10,717 nt of DNA from an uncultured bacterium (GTDB lineage Bacteria > Bacillota > Clostridia > Oscillospirales > Oscillospiraceae), in contig CASEKM010000034.1 of the NCBI GenBank assembly GCA_949288405.1, forward strand, positions 1 to 10,717, in the 5' to 3' direction. Below are positions 1 through 5,466 of this stretch, in pieces (within the stretch, counting starts at the first letter, position 1; each line of letters opens with the position of its first letter). A program made the translations under genes and the position numbers. The notes below the pieces were generated by a model. The model did no database searches, had not been told where the DNA came from, and saw only the letters and a list, made by a program, of their open reading frames with translations.

Positions 1-1
1 C

Positions 2-217
2 TCCAAGGACCTGCGGGACCATATCATCCGCATCAACACCCTGGAGGAGGAGGCTGACCAGCAGTTCATCAATAACATGCGCACCCTCCACACCACCTGT
101 ACCGATCCCATTGAGATCATCGTCTGGCGGGAGATCTTCCTCTATTTGGAGAAGTGCGTGGACGCCTGCGAGCACGTGGCCGACACGGTGGAGAGCGTGG
201 TTATGAAGAACTCCTGA
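2..217 (+). CDS. DUF47 / PhoU-like family protein, C-terminal part
   Basis: This is the last 71 codons of a gene that begins before the window, ending at a TGA at 215-217. The visible residues form a charged helical segment with an INTLEEEAD stretch and then DPIEIIVWREIFLYLEKC, CEHVADTVESVV and a short KNS tail. This pattern is typical of the C-terminal helices of the DUF47 family (COG1392), PhoU-like cytoplasmic proteins usually encoded beside Pit-type phosphate transporters and thought to modulate them. The transporter gene, if present, would lie upstream of the window. The next gene, ktrB, starts 89 bases later, so co-transcription is possible but not shown. Family assignment is fairly secure; the exact role is inferred from the family only. 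Confidence 0.8.
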   Translation, partial: SKDLRDHIIRINTLEEEADQQFINNMRTLHTTCTDPIEIIVWREIFLYLEKCVDACEHVADTVESVVMKNS

Positions 218-269
218 CCGGAGTGCAGACCCGCGCATCCAGAAGCTGACAACAGAGAAGGAGGACGAA

Positions 270-294
270 GCCGCCCCCGAACCGGCGGGGCGGC
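270..294 (+). promoter_or_regulatory. GC-rich stem-loop between a remote SD and the ktrB start
   Basis: GCCGCCCC (270-277) pairs perfectly with GGGGCGGC (287-294) around a 9-base loop. A strong Shine-Dalgarno-like AAGGAGG (258-264) lies just 5' of the stem, and the only usable in-frame ktrB start, ATG 307, lies 12 bases 3' of it. There is no T-run after the stem, so it does not look like an intrinsic terminator. It may shorten the distance between SD and start codon, or it may be the end of the upstream transcript. Function is inferred. Confidence 0.4.
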
Positions 295-306
295 CCAGTT
301 CGAGCT

Positions 307-1602
307 ATGATACGTTTTCTCAAAAAGCAGCCCCCGGGACGGCTCATCGCCCTGGGGTTTGCGGCGGTGATCCTGCTGGGCGCTGTGCTGCTCCTGCTGC
401 CCGTCTCGGTGCGGCCGGATGCGGAGGTCACCCCCATCGACGCCCTGTTCACCTCCACCAGCGCCGTGTGCGTCACGGGGCTGATCGCCGTGGACGCCTA
501 TGACAACTTCACGGTGTTCGGGCAGGCGGTGCTGGCCGGCCTGATCCAGGTGGGCGGCCTGGGCGTCACATCGGTGGGCGTGGGGCTCATCCTGGCCGCC
601 GGAGGCCGTGTGAGCATCAAGGGCCGTTCCCTGGTGAAGGAGGCCCTGAATGTGGACAGCTTTCAGGGGATGGTGCGGCTGGTCAAGTGGGTGCTGCTGA
701 TGACCCTGTGCTTCGAGGGGGTGGGCGCAGTGCTGAGCTTTGCGACCTTTTCCCAGGACTACCCCCTGCCGAGGGCCCTGTGGACCAGCATGTTCCACTC
801 CGTCGCCGCCTTCAACAACTCGGGCTTCGACATCCTGGGCGGGCTGCAGAATCTGATCCCCTATCAGAGCGACGTGCTGCTGAACCTGACCACCTGCGCG
901 CTGATCATCTTCGGCGGCCTGGGCTTTCTGGTGATGCTGGATGTGGGCCGGGCCCGGAGCTTTCGGAAGCTGACCTTCCACTCCAAGGTGGTCATCACCA
1001 CCACGGCGGCCCTGCTGATCGTGGGCACCCTGCTGCTGAAGGCCACCGAGGATATGACCTGGCTGGGGGCCTTTTTCCACAGCGTGTCCGCCCGCACTGC
1101 CGGCTTCTCCACCTATCCCATGGGGGAGCTGACCAACGCCGGGCTGTTTGTGCTGATCCTGCTTATGTTCATCGGCGCCTCCCCCGGCTCCACCGGCGGC
1201 GGCATCAAGACCACCACCTTCTTCGCCCTGATGCAGCAGGTGCGCGCGGTCTTTACCAAGCAGAAGCCCGGCGGGTTCCACCGGACCCTTCCGGCGCAGG
1301 CCATCGACAAGGCGGGGGTCATCGCCCTGCTGTCCCTGGTGGTGGTGTGCTGCGGCACCTTCCTGCTGTGTGTGCTGGAGCCGGAGCTGGATTTTGTGCA
1401 GCTCCTCTTTGAGGAGGTGTCCGCCTTCGGCACGGTGGGCCTGTCCACCGGCATCACCCCGGACCTGTGCACGGCCAGCAAGCTGGTGCTGATCTTCACT
1501 ATGTATGTTGGGCGGCTAGGGGCGTTCACCCTGTTTTCCATCTGGATCGAGCGGCCGGAGCCCAATGTGCGCTATACAGAAGAAATGATTACGATAGGGT
1601 AG
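307..1602 (+). CDS. ktrB: KtrB/TrkH-family potassium uptake protein
   Basis: This is the membrane, ion-conducting subunit of a Ktr-type K+ (probably Na+-coupled) uptake system that works with the KtrA ring encoded next. The 431-residue protein is hydrophobic throughout. It shows the four pore loops of the superfamily, each with its filter glycine: TSTSAVCVTG (49-58), HSVAAFNNSGF (164-174), HSVSARTAGFS (258-268) and EVSAFGTVGLSTG (370-382). The GASPGSTGGGIKTTT stretch (290-304) matches the gating loop after the third pore. The short N-terminus and the YTEEMITIG end fit KtrB better than the longer TrkH. ATG 307 is the first possible start after an in-frame TGA at 247-249. It lacks an SD at normal distance; the nearest good one is over 40 bases upstream. 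The stop overlaps the ktrA ribosome binding site, so the two are translated as a unit. KtrB versus a generic TrkH name is the main uncertainty. Confidence 0.93.
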   Translation: MIRFLKKQPPGRLIALGFAAVILLGAVLLLLPVSVRPDAEVTPIDALFTSTSAVCVTGLIAVDAYDNFTVFGQAVLAGLIQVGGLGVTSVGVGLILAAGGRVSIKGRSLVKEALNVDSFQGMVRLVKWVLLMTLCFEGVGAVLSFATFSQDYPLPRALWTSMFHSVAAFNNSGFDILGGLQNLIPYQSDVLLNLTTCALIIFGGLGFLVMLDVGRARSFRKLTFHSKVVITTTAALLIVGTLLLKATEDMTWLGAFFHSVSARTAGFSTYPMGELTNAGLFVLILLMFIGASPGSTGGGIKTTTFFALMQQVRAVFTKQKPGGFHRTLPAQAIDKAGVIALLSLVVVCCGTFLLCVLEPELDFVQLLFEEVSAFGTVGLSTGITPDLCTASKLVLIFTMYVGRLGAFTLFSIWIERPEPNVRYTEEMITIG

Positions 1603-1609
1603 GAGTACC

Positions 1610-2281
1610 ATGGGAAAGAGACGAAAAGAGACATCTTTCGGCGTTGTCGGGCTGGGACGCTTCGGCACCGCCCTGGTGAAGACCCTGGCCGAGGCGGGCC
1701 AGGAGGTCATCGCCGTGGATAAGGACGAGCAGAAGGTGAAGGCGGTGCGCAAGTACACCGACTTTGCCTTTGTGGTGGAGAATCTCAATGAGGAGAGCCT
1801 CCAGGAGACGGGCATTCAAAACTGCGGCACGGTGACCATCTGTATCGGGGAGCATCTGGATATGAGCATCCTCACCACCATGCTGGCCATCCGCATGGGC
1901 ATCCCACACGTGATCTCCAAGGCCAACAGCCAGGAGCACGGGGAGGTGCTCAAACAGCTGGGGGCCTCCGTGGTCTACCCGGAGGCGGATATGGCGGTGC
2001 GCATCGGCAAGCGGCTCATCTCCAAGAGCACCCTGGACTACGTCTCCCTGGATGACGACGTGGAGGTGCGGCGCATCCAGGTGGGGGGCAAGCTGGTGGG
2101 CGCCACCGTTCAGGAGCTGAATGTGCGCCAGGTCTACGGCATCAACGTGATCGCCGTGGAGCGGGACCACCAGACCAATGTGGAGTTTTCTCCCCAGTAC
2201 CGCTTCAGCGGCGAGGAGATCATCGCCGTGATCGGAAAGATAGACAAGATCGACCGCTTTGAACAGGATATCCAGCAGTAA
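1610..2281 (+). CDS. ktrA: KtrA-family potassium transport regulatory subunit (RCK domain)
   Basis: This is the cytoplasmic, nucleotide-binding gating ring that opens or closes KtrB. The 223-residue protein has an N-terminal RCK/TrkA-N Rossmann fold: the glycine motif GLGRFG is at residues 14-19 and the acidic residue closing the second strand is D37 (AVDKD). A C-terminal TrkA-C domain follows from about residue 140. Length and single-RCK architecture fit KtrA; TrkA is usually about twice as long with two RCK units. ATG 1610 is preceded by GGAG (1602-1605), which overlaps the ktrB TAG (1600-1602), an arrangement suggesting translational coupling and equal expression. In the known family the ring binds ATP/ADP and, in several species, c-di-AMP at the C-terminal domain. 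Whether this copy binds c-di-AMP cannot be read directly. Confidence 0.93.
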   Translation: MGKRRKETSFGVVGLGRFGTALVKTLAEAGQEVIAVDKDEQKVKAVRKYTDFAFVVENLNEESLQETGIQNCGTVTICIGEHLDMSILTTMLAIRMGIPHVISKANSQEHGEVLKQLGASVVYPEADMAVRIGKRLISKSTLDYVSLDDDVEVRRIQVGGKLVGATVQELNVRQVYGINVIAVERDHQTNVEFSPQYRFSGEEIIAVIGKIDKIDRFEQDIQQ

Positions 2282-2309
2282 AGCGGCCGGAGAACAGGAG
2301 AAGTTTAGT

Positions 2310-3110
2310 TTGGATCTGAAACAACATGTGATCGTAGCGGCCAAGGGAGCCATCGTAGGGGGCACCATGCTGGTCCCGGGGGTCAGCGGCGGCACCATGT
2401 GCATCATTCTGGGCATTTACGACCGGCTGATCCACGCGGTGAGCACCTTTTTCCATGACATGCGGGCCAATTTCCTGCTGCTGTTCTGGTTCTGCCTGGG
2501 CAGCGGGACGGGGATCTTCCTGCTGTCCAACCCCCTGTTTCAGCTGATCGAGAGCTTTCCCAAGCCCGCCGGTTTCTTCTTTATGGGTGCGGTGGCCGGA
2601 AGCGTTCCCATGACCTTTCAAAAGGCCCAGGTGAAGAAGTTCACCTGGCACATCCCGGTGTGTGTGGTCGCCGGAGCGGTAGTGGTGTGGGCGCTGGCCG
2701 AGCTGCCCACCATGGACCAGATGAACGGAGGCGGGCTGGGACAGGCCGTGATGCTGGTGGTCGCCGGCGTGGTGGCGGCGGTGGCCCTGATCCTGCCCGG
2801 CATCAGCGTGTCCTATCTGCTGCTGGTGCTGGGCCTGTATGCCCCCACCATCAAGGCCATCGGGAACCTGGACATCCTCTTTCTGCTGCCTCTGGGCCTG
2901 GGTCTGGTGCTGGGCATCGTGGCCACCACCAAGCTACTGGAGCACCTGATGCAGAAATATCCGCTGGCCACCTATCTGATCATCCTGGGCTTTGTGGTGG
3001 CCTCCATCCCCACGATCTTCCCCGGGGTGCCCCAGGGCGTGGAGCTGATCGTCTGCGCCGCCACGCTGCTGGCGGGCTTTGCTGCGGTGTACAAGGTCTC
3101 TCAGCTGTAA
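2310..3110 (+). CDS. popT: DUF368 membrane protein, PopT-type undecaprenyl-phosphate translocase
   Basis: This is a polytopic membrane protein of the DUF368 family. Members of this family (PopT) have been shown to recycle undecaprenyl phosphate, the lipid carrier of cell-wall synthesis, across the cytoplasmic membrane. The family signature is clear: GGTMLVPGVSGGT (residues 17-29), followed by GIYDRLI, and a second related motif, LILPGISVSYLLLVLGLY, in the C-terminal half (PGIS at 163-166). This suggests an internal two-fold repeat. I chose TTG 2310 because AGGAG (2296-2300) lies 9 bases upstream and the resulting 266 residues start just before the conserved region. A TTG at 2259 in the same frame would overlap ktrA by 23 bases and has no SD. 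The gene starts 28 bases after ktrA and is probably in the same operon. The specific PopT role is transferred from the family. Confidence 0.85.
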   Translation: MDLKQHVIVAAKGAIVGGTMLVPGVSGGTMCIILGIYDRLIHAVSTFFHDMRANFLLLFWFCLGSGTGIFLLSNPLFQLIESFPKPAGFFFMGAVAGSVPMTFQKAQVKKFTWHIPVCVVAGAVVVWALAELPTMDQMNGGGLGQAVMLVVAGVVAAVALILPGISVSYLLLVLGLYAPTIKAIGNLDILFLLPLGLGLVLGIVATTKLLEHLMQKYPLATYLIILGFVVASIPTIFPGVPQGVELIVCAATLLAGFAAVYKVSQL

Positions 3111-3132
3111 GCCGCTGCCGGACACAGAGAGA

Positions 3133-3156
3133 CCCGGCCCAGGAACCTGGGCCGGG
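3133..3156 (+). terminator. Perfect 11-bp inverted repeat after the ktr-popT operon
   Basis: CCCGGCCCAGG (3133-3143) and CCTGGGCCGGG (3146-3156) form a very stable hairpin 22 bases after the DUF368 stop. It lacks a T-run on the + strand (CCGGCTGAAAAG follows), so it is not a textbook intrinsic terminator. Its place between convergent genes suggests it ends or protects the + transcript. Confidence 0.5.
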
Positions 3157-3172
3157 CCGGCTGAAAAGAGAG

Positions 3173-3207
3173 AGGGCTGGTCCTCCGGCGCGGGAGGGAC
3201 CAGCCCT
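3173..3207 (-). terminator. Probable terminator of the SLH-protein gene
   Basis: AGGGCTGGTCC (3173-3183) pairs with GGACCAGCCCT (3197-3207). One bulged base and three more pairs (3184-3186 with 3193-3195) lie inside, closing a 6-base loop. Read on the - strand, the stem begins 5 bases after the SLH stop codon and is followed by CTCTCTTTTC, a modest pyrimidine/T-rich tract. It therefore suits the - strand gene better than the + strand operon. Confidence 0.6.
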
Positions 3208-3212
3208 GTATG

Positions 3213-4175
3213 CTATGTCCGGTTTTGGTAGATGCGCAGGGCCATGATCAGGCAGGCCTGGCTCTGGGCGGTGTCCTGGGGGCCAAAGTTCCCGTTCCCA
3301 TAGCCGGCCACGATGCCGGCCTGGGACATGGCGGACACGCTGTCCCGGGCCCAGGGGGAGATCAGCGCCTGATCGGAGAAGGCGTCGGGGCCGGAGGAGA
3401 GCTCCTGGCCCAGGGCCTGACAGACGGCGGAGAGCATTACGGCGGCCTGTTCCCTGGTGAGGTTCTCCTGAACGCCGAAGATGGTGTCCGAGCTGCCCGC
3501 GGTAAAGCCCATGGAGTAGGCCTTCAGGATCTCCGGGTCGTCCGTGTCGGTAAAGGGGCTGCTGCCCTCCTCCGGGGCGGGGATCGCCTGGCCGCTGGCG
3601 GCCTCGTACAGCCGGACCGTGAGGGCGGCAAACTGGGCGCGGGTGATGGGGGAGCGCAGATCCCGGCCCTGAAGGGCGGACGGCATCAGACCGTCGGCGA
3701 TGGCCTGGTTGACCAGATTAAGGGCCCACTCGTCCACCAGCTCTCCGGTGGCGGAGACAGGCTGGCAGGAGTCCTGGCCGGGCGCCTTCAGCCAGATCCC
3801 CCGGTCCAGGGGGGCGTCCCCCTGCCCGTCGCCGGGGAGGGTGGAGACGTGGTACAGGCAGGCGTCGTCCCGCACCACCAGCTCGCTCTGCCCGGACAGG
3901 AGGGAGTCCAGCACCCAGTGGCCGCTGTCCTGGGAGTAGGTGAAGACCTCCACCAGAAGGAGGGCGCCGCTGTCGCTCTCCACCCGGGTGCCCACGGGGA
4001 CCAGGGTGGCGGAGTAGACCTCGGTGTCGGAGTAGGAGAAGGGCTCTGTCCCCAGCGGGTCCAGGGTGAGCTGATAGGCGGCCTGGCCGCTCTGAAGGGT
4101 GGCGGCTCCAGCGCCTGTGGTGAGGAAGCCGCAGGTCAGGGCGGCGGAGAGGAGCCGGACGATGGCTTGTTTCAT
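3213..4175 (-). CDS. Secreted S-layer homology (SLH) domain protein
   Basis: The 320-residue product has a Sec signal peptide: a positively charged start with K2 and R7, a hydrophobic stretch up to about residue 20, and a likely cleavage after AGA or AGAA near residue 24-25. Residues 26 to about 145 form a beta-rich, acidic segment I do not recognise. The C-terminal half carries SLH repeats at about 148-195 (with SPITRAQFA), 207-256 (PFTDTDD to LTREQAAVML) and 266-318 (AFSDQ, WARDSVSAMSQAGIVAGYG). The first is incomplete at its start. SLH repeats normally anchor proteins non-covalently to pyruvylated cell-wall polymers, so a surface location is expected. The ATG at 4175 has AAAGGA 8 bases upstream on the - strand. 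It stands alone between a convergent and a divergent operon. The role of the N-terminal domain is unknown. Confidence 0.88.
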   Translation of the reverse strand: MKQAIVRLLSAALTCGFLTTGAGAATLQSGQAAYQLTLDPLGTEPFSYSDTEVYSATLVPVGTRVESDSGALLLVEVFTYSQDSGHWVLDSLLSGQSELVVRDDACLYHVSTLPGDGQGDAPLDRGIWLKAPGQDSCQPVSATGELVDEWALNLVNQAIADGLMPSALQGRDLRSPITRAQFAALTVRLYEAASGQAIPAPEEGSSPFTDTDDPEILKAYSMGFTAGSSDTIFGVQENLTREQAAVMLSAVCQALGQELSSGPDAFSDQALISPWARDSVSAMSQAGIVAGYGNGNFGPQDTAQSQACLIMALRIYQNRT

Positions 4176-4201
4176 GGCAAGGGTCCTTTCTGTATGTTCT
4201 G

Positions 4202-4281
4202 CGGCCGCCCATCCAGTGCTGCGGCCGGAATAGAGCCGGTGGAGCGGATCTCCCCCGCGCTATGCAGGCGGGCTGGAGATC
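4202..4281 (-). promoter_or_regulatory. Two hairpins in the leader of the SLH-protein gene
   Basis: If the - strand transcript starts near 4286, its leader of about 110 bases can fold two stems. The first joins GATCTCC (4247-4253) with GGAGATC (4275-4281) and continues inward with CCCGC (4254-4258) pairing with GCGGG (4268-4272). The second joins CGGCCGC (4202-4208) with GCGGCCG (4221-4227). Neither is followed by a T-run, so attenuation is not obvious. They could affect stability or translation. Confidence 0.4.
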
Positions 4282-4292
4282 GGATCACCCCC

Positions 4293-4321
4293 ATTCTAAC
4301 GGATGACATAAAAAATAACAA
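4293..4321 (-). promoter_or_regulatory. Predicted sigma-A promoter for the SLH-protein gene
   Basis: On the - strand, TTGTTA (4321-4316) and TAGAAT (4298-4293) are separated by 17 bases and match four and five of six consensus positions. Transcription would start near 4286. The site overlaps the oppositely directed rimI promoter almost completely. Confidence 0.5.
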
Positions 4322-4330
4322 GGGTATTAT
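4303..4330 (+). promoter_or_regulatory. Predicted sigma-A promoter for the rimI-GNAT-tsaD operon
   Basis: ATGACA (4303-4308) and TATTAT (4325-4330) lie 16 bases apart, each matching five of six consensus positions. The local sequence is AT-rich within an otherwise GC-rich region. A start near 4337 gives a leader of about 70 bases. Confidence 0.6.
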
Positions 4331-4375
4331 GGTGAAGAATTTATTAAAGTTGCGCCGTTCCCAAGAAGGGCGCGG

Positions 4376-4392
4376 GGCCGGCGGGGCCGGCC
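4376..4392 (+). promoter_or_regulatory. Hairpin directly before the rimI ribosome binding site
   Basis: GGCCGGC (4376-4382) and GCCGGCC (4386-4392) form a perfect 7-bp GC stem with a GGG loop, ending 2 bases before the SD AAAGGAG (4395-4401). A weaker 5-bp stem (GCGCC 4352-4356 with GGCGC 4369-4373) lies just upstream. Such a stable structure beside the SD could limit ribosome loading. The structure is seen; the effect is inferred. Confidence 0.45.
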
Positions 4393-4407
4393 GGAAAGGA
4401 GCGAGAG

Positions 4408-4872
4408 ATGGAGTATAACATTGTGCCCATGGACCGCAGCCACGTGGGACAGATCGCGGCGCTGGAGCGGGAATGTTTCTCCACGCCCTGGAGCGAGGCC
4501 ATGCTCACCGAGGTCCTCTTCGACACCCAGGCCAGCTTTATTGTGGCCGAGTCGGAGGACGGGGGCGTGCTGGGGTATGCCGGGCTCCAGGTGGTGCTGG
4601 ACGAGGGGTATATCGACAACATCGCCGTGGACCCCAACGCCCGCCGCCACGGGGTGGCGGACCAGCTGCTGGACGTGTTCTGCCGCTTTGGGGAGGCCAA
4701 TCTGGCCTTTCTCACCCTGGAGGTGCGCTCCTCCAACGCTCCGGCCATCGCGCTGTACCGCAAGCACGGCTTTGAGGAGGCGGGGCGGAGGAAAAATTAT
4801 TACACCAAGCCCGCCGAGGACGCCGTCATTATGACCCGCTATTTCAAACGGATCGGAAACGAGCATGGATGA
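4408..4872 (+). CDS. rimI: Ribosomal protein S18-alanine N-acetyltransferase RimI
   Basis: RimI transfers an acetyl group from acetyl-CoA to the N-terminal alanine of ribosomal protein S18. The 154-residue protein is a single GNAT domain of the usual RimI length. It carries the family's CFSTPWSE motif (23-30), the beta-4/P-loop segment GYIDNIAVDPNARRHGVA (67-84) with its R-x-x-G-x-A acetyl-CoA loop, and LEVRSSN (104-110). E105 and Y117 (in ALYRKHGF) correspond to the catalytic glutamate and tyrosine described for Salmonella RimI. The RRKNYY and DAVIM end is also typical. ATG 4408 has AAAGGAG (4395-4401) 6 bases upstream. It is the first gene of a three-gene unit and overlaps the next by 8 bases. 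In many bacteria tsaB or tsaE lies directly before rimI; here neither is adjacent. Confidence 0.93.
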   Translation: MEYNIVPMDRSHVGQIAALERECFSTPWSEAMLTEVLFDTQASFIVAESEDGGVLGYAGLQVVLDEGYIDNIAVDPNARRHGVADQLLDVFCRFGEANLAFLTLEVRSSNAPAIALYRKHGFEEAGRRKNYYTKPAEDAVIMTRYFKRIGNEHG

Positions 4873-5443
4873 GCCGGAGCTGAGGCCGCTGGGACCGGAG
4901 GAGGTGGGCCTCCTCTACCGCCGGGAGCTGAAGGGGACCTTCCCGCCCACCGAGCTCAAGCCGCTGCACACCATCCAGCGGCACATGCGGGCGGGGCGCT
5001 ATCCGGCCTGGGGCCTGTATCAGGGGGAGGCGCTGGCGGCCTACGCCCTGCTGTGGCAGACCTGGGATGGAAGGGCGGTCCTTCTGGACTACCTGGGCGT
5101 GCCCCGGGCCCGCCGGGGACAGGGCTGGGGGAGCCGCATGCTGGCCCAGCTGCGCCGAATTTATGGAGAGAGGGCGGCCATTCTGGCGGAGGTGGAGGCG
5201 CCGGAGGCGGCCGACCCGGAGGAGCGCGTCCTCCAGGAGCGCCGCCTGACCTTCTATGGCCGGGCGGGATTTCGGGAGCTGGGGCAGGACAGCCTGGTAT
5301 TCGGGGTCCACTACCGGCTTCTGGCGGCCGGACCCGGGGAGGGCCAGGAGCTTCTGCAGACCTACCGCGCCCTGTATCAGGAGCACTTCCCTCCTGTCGT
5401 TTACCGGAAATTTCTTCAGATCCCATGGGATCCGACCAAATGA
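4865..5443 (+). CDS. GNAT-family N-acetyltransferase of unknown substrate
   Basis: This 192-residue protein has a GNAT fold. The central strand LLDYLGVP (73-80) leads into the acetyl-CoA loop RARRGQGWGSRML (81-93), with the R-x-x-G-x-G pattern at 84-89, and is followed by AAILAEVEAPE (104-114) and RRLTFYGRAGF (126-136), where Y131 could act as the general acid. About 40 residues after the core, rich in tyrosines and prolines and ending QIPWDPTK, are not part of the minimal GNAT domain. The ATG at 4865 lies inside rimI, 8 bases before its end, without a strong SD, so translation is likely coupled to rimI. The substrate cannot be deduced. Its place between rimI and tsaD suggests a link to translation, but that is only context. 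It is not a RimI duplicate: the CFSTPWSE motif is missing. Confidence 0.85.
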   Translation: MDEPELRPLGPEEVGLLYRRELKGTFPPTELKPLHTIQRHMRAGRYPAWGLYQGEALAAYALLWQTWDGRAVLLDYLGVPRARRGQGWGSRMLAQLRRIYGERAAILAEVEAPEAADPEERVLQERRLTFYGRAGFRELGQDSLVFGVHYRLLAAGPGEGQELLQTYRALYQEHFPPVVYRKFLQIPWDPTK

Positions 5444-5466
5444 TACAAAAGGAGACTGCCTTATCT

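Noticed and set aside
2259..2309. An earlier TTG start for the DUF368 gene, overlapping the end of ktrA
   Set aside because: No SD sits before it and the 17 extra residues are hydrophilic and unconserved, whereas TTG 2310 has AGGAG at 9 bases.
3210..4418. A 402-codon + strand frame opposite the SLH gene
   Set aside because: Low-complexity glycine- and alanine-rich translation. The - strand frame has a signal peptide, SLH repeats, an SD and a promoter.
5053..5466. A long N-terminal extension of tsaD upstream of ATG 5467
   Set aside because: The extension lies over the GNAT gene in another frame, is proline/glycine-rich and is unrelated to TsaD. The conserved TsaD start and an SD both support 5467.
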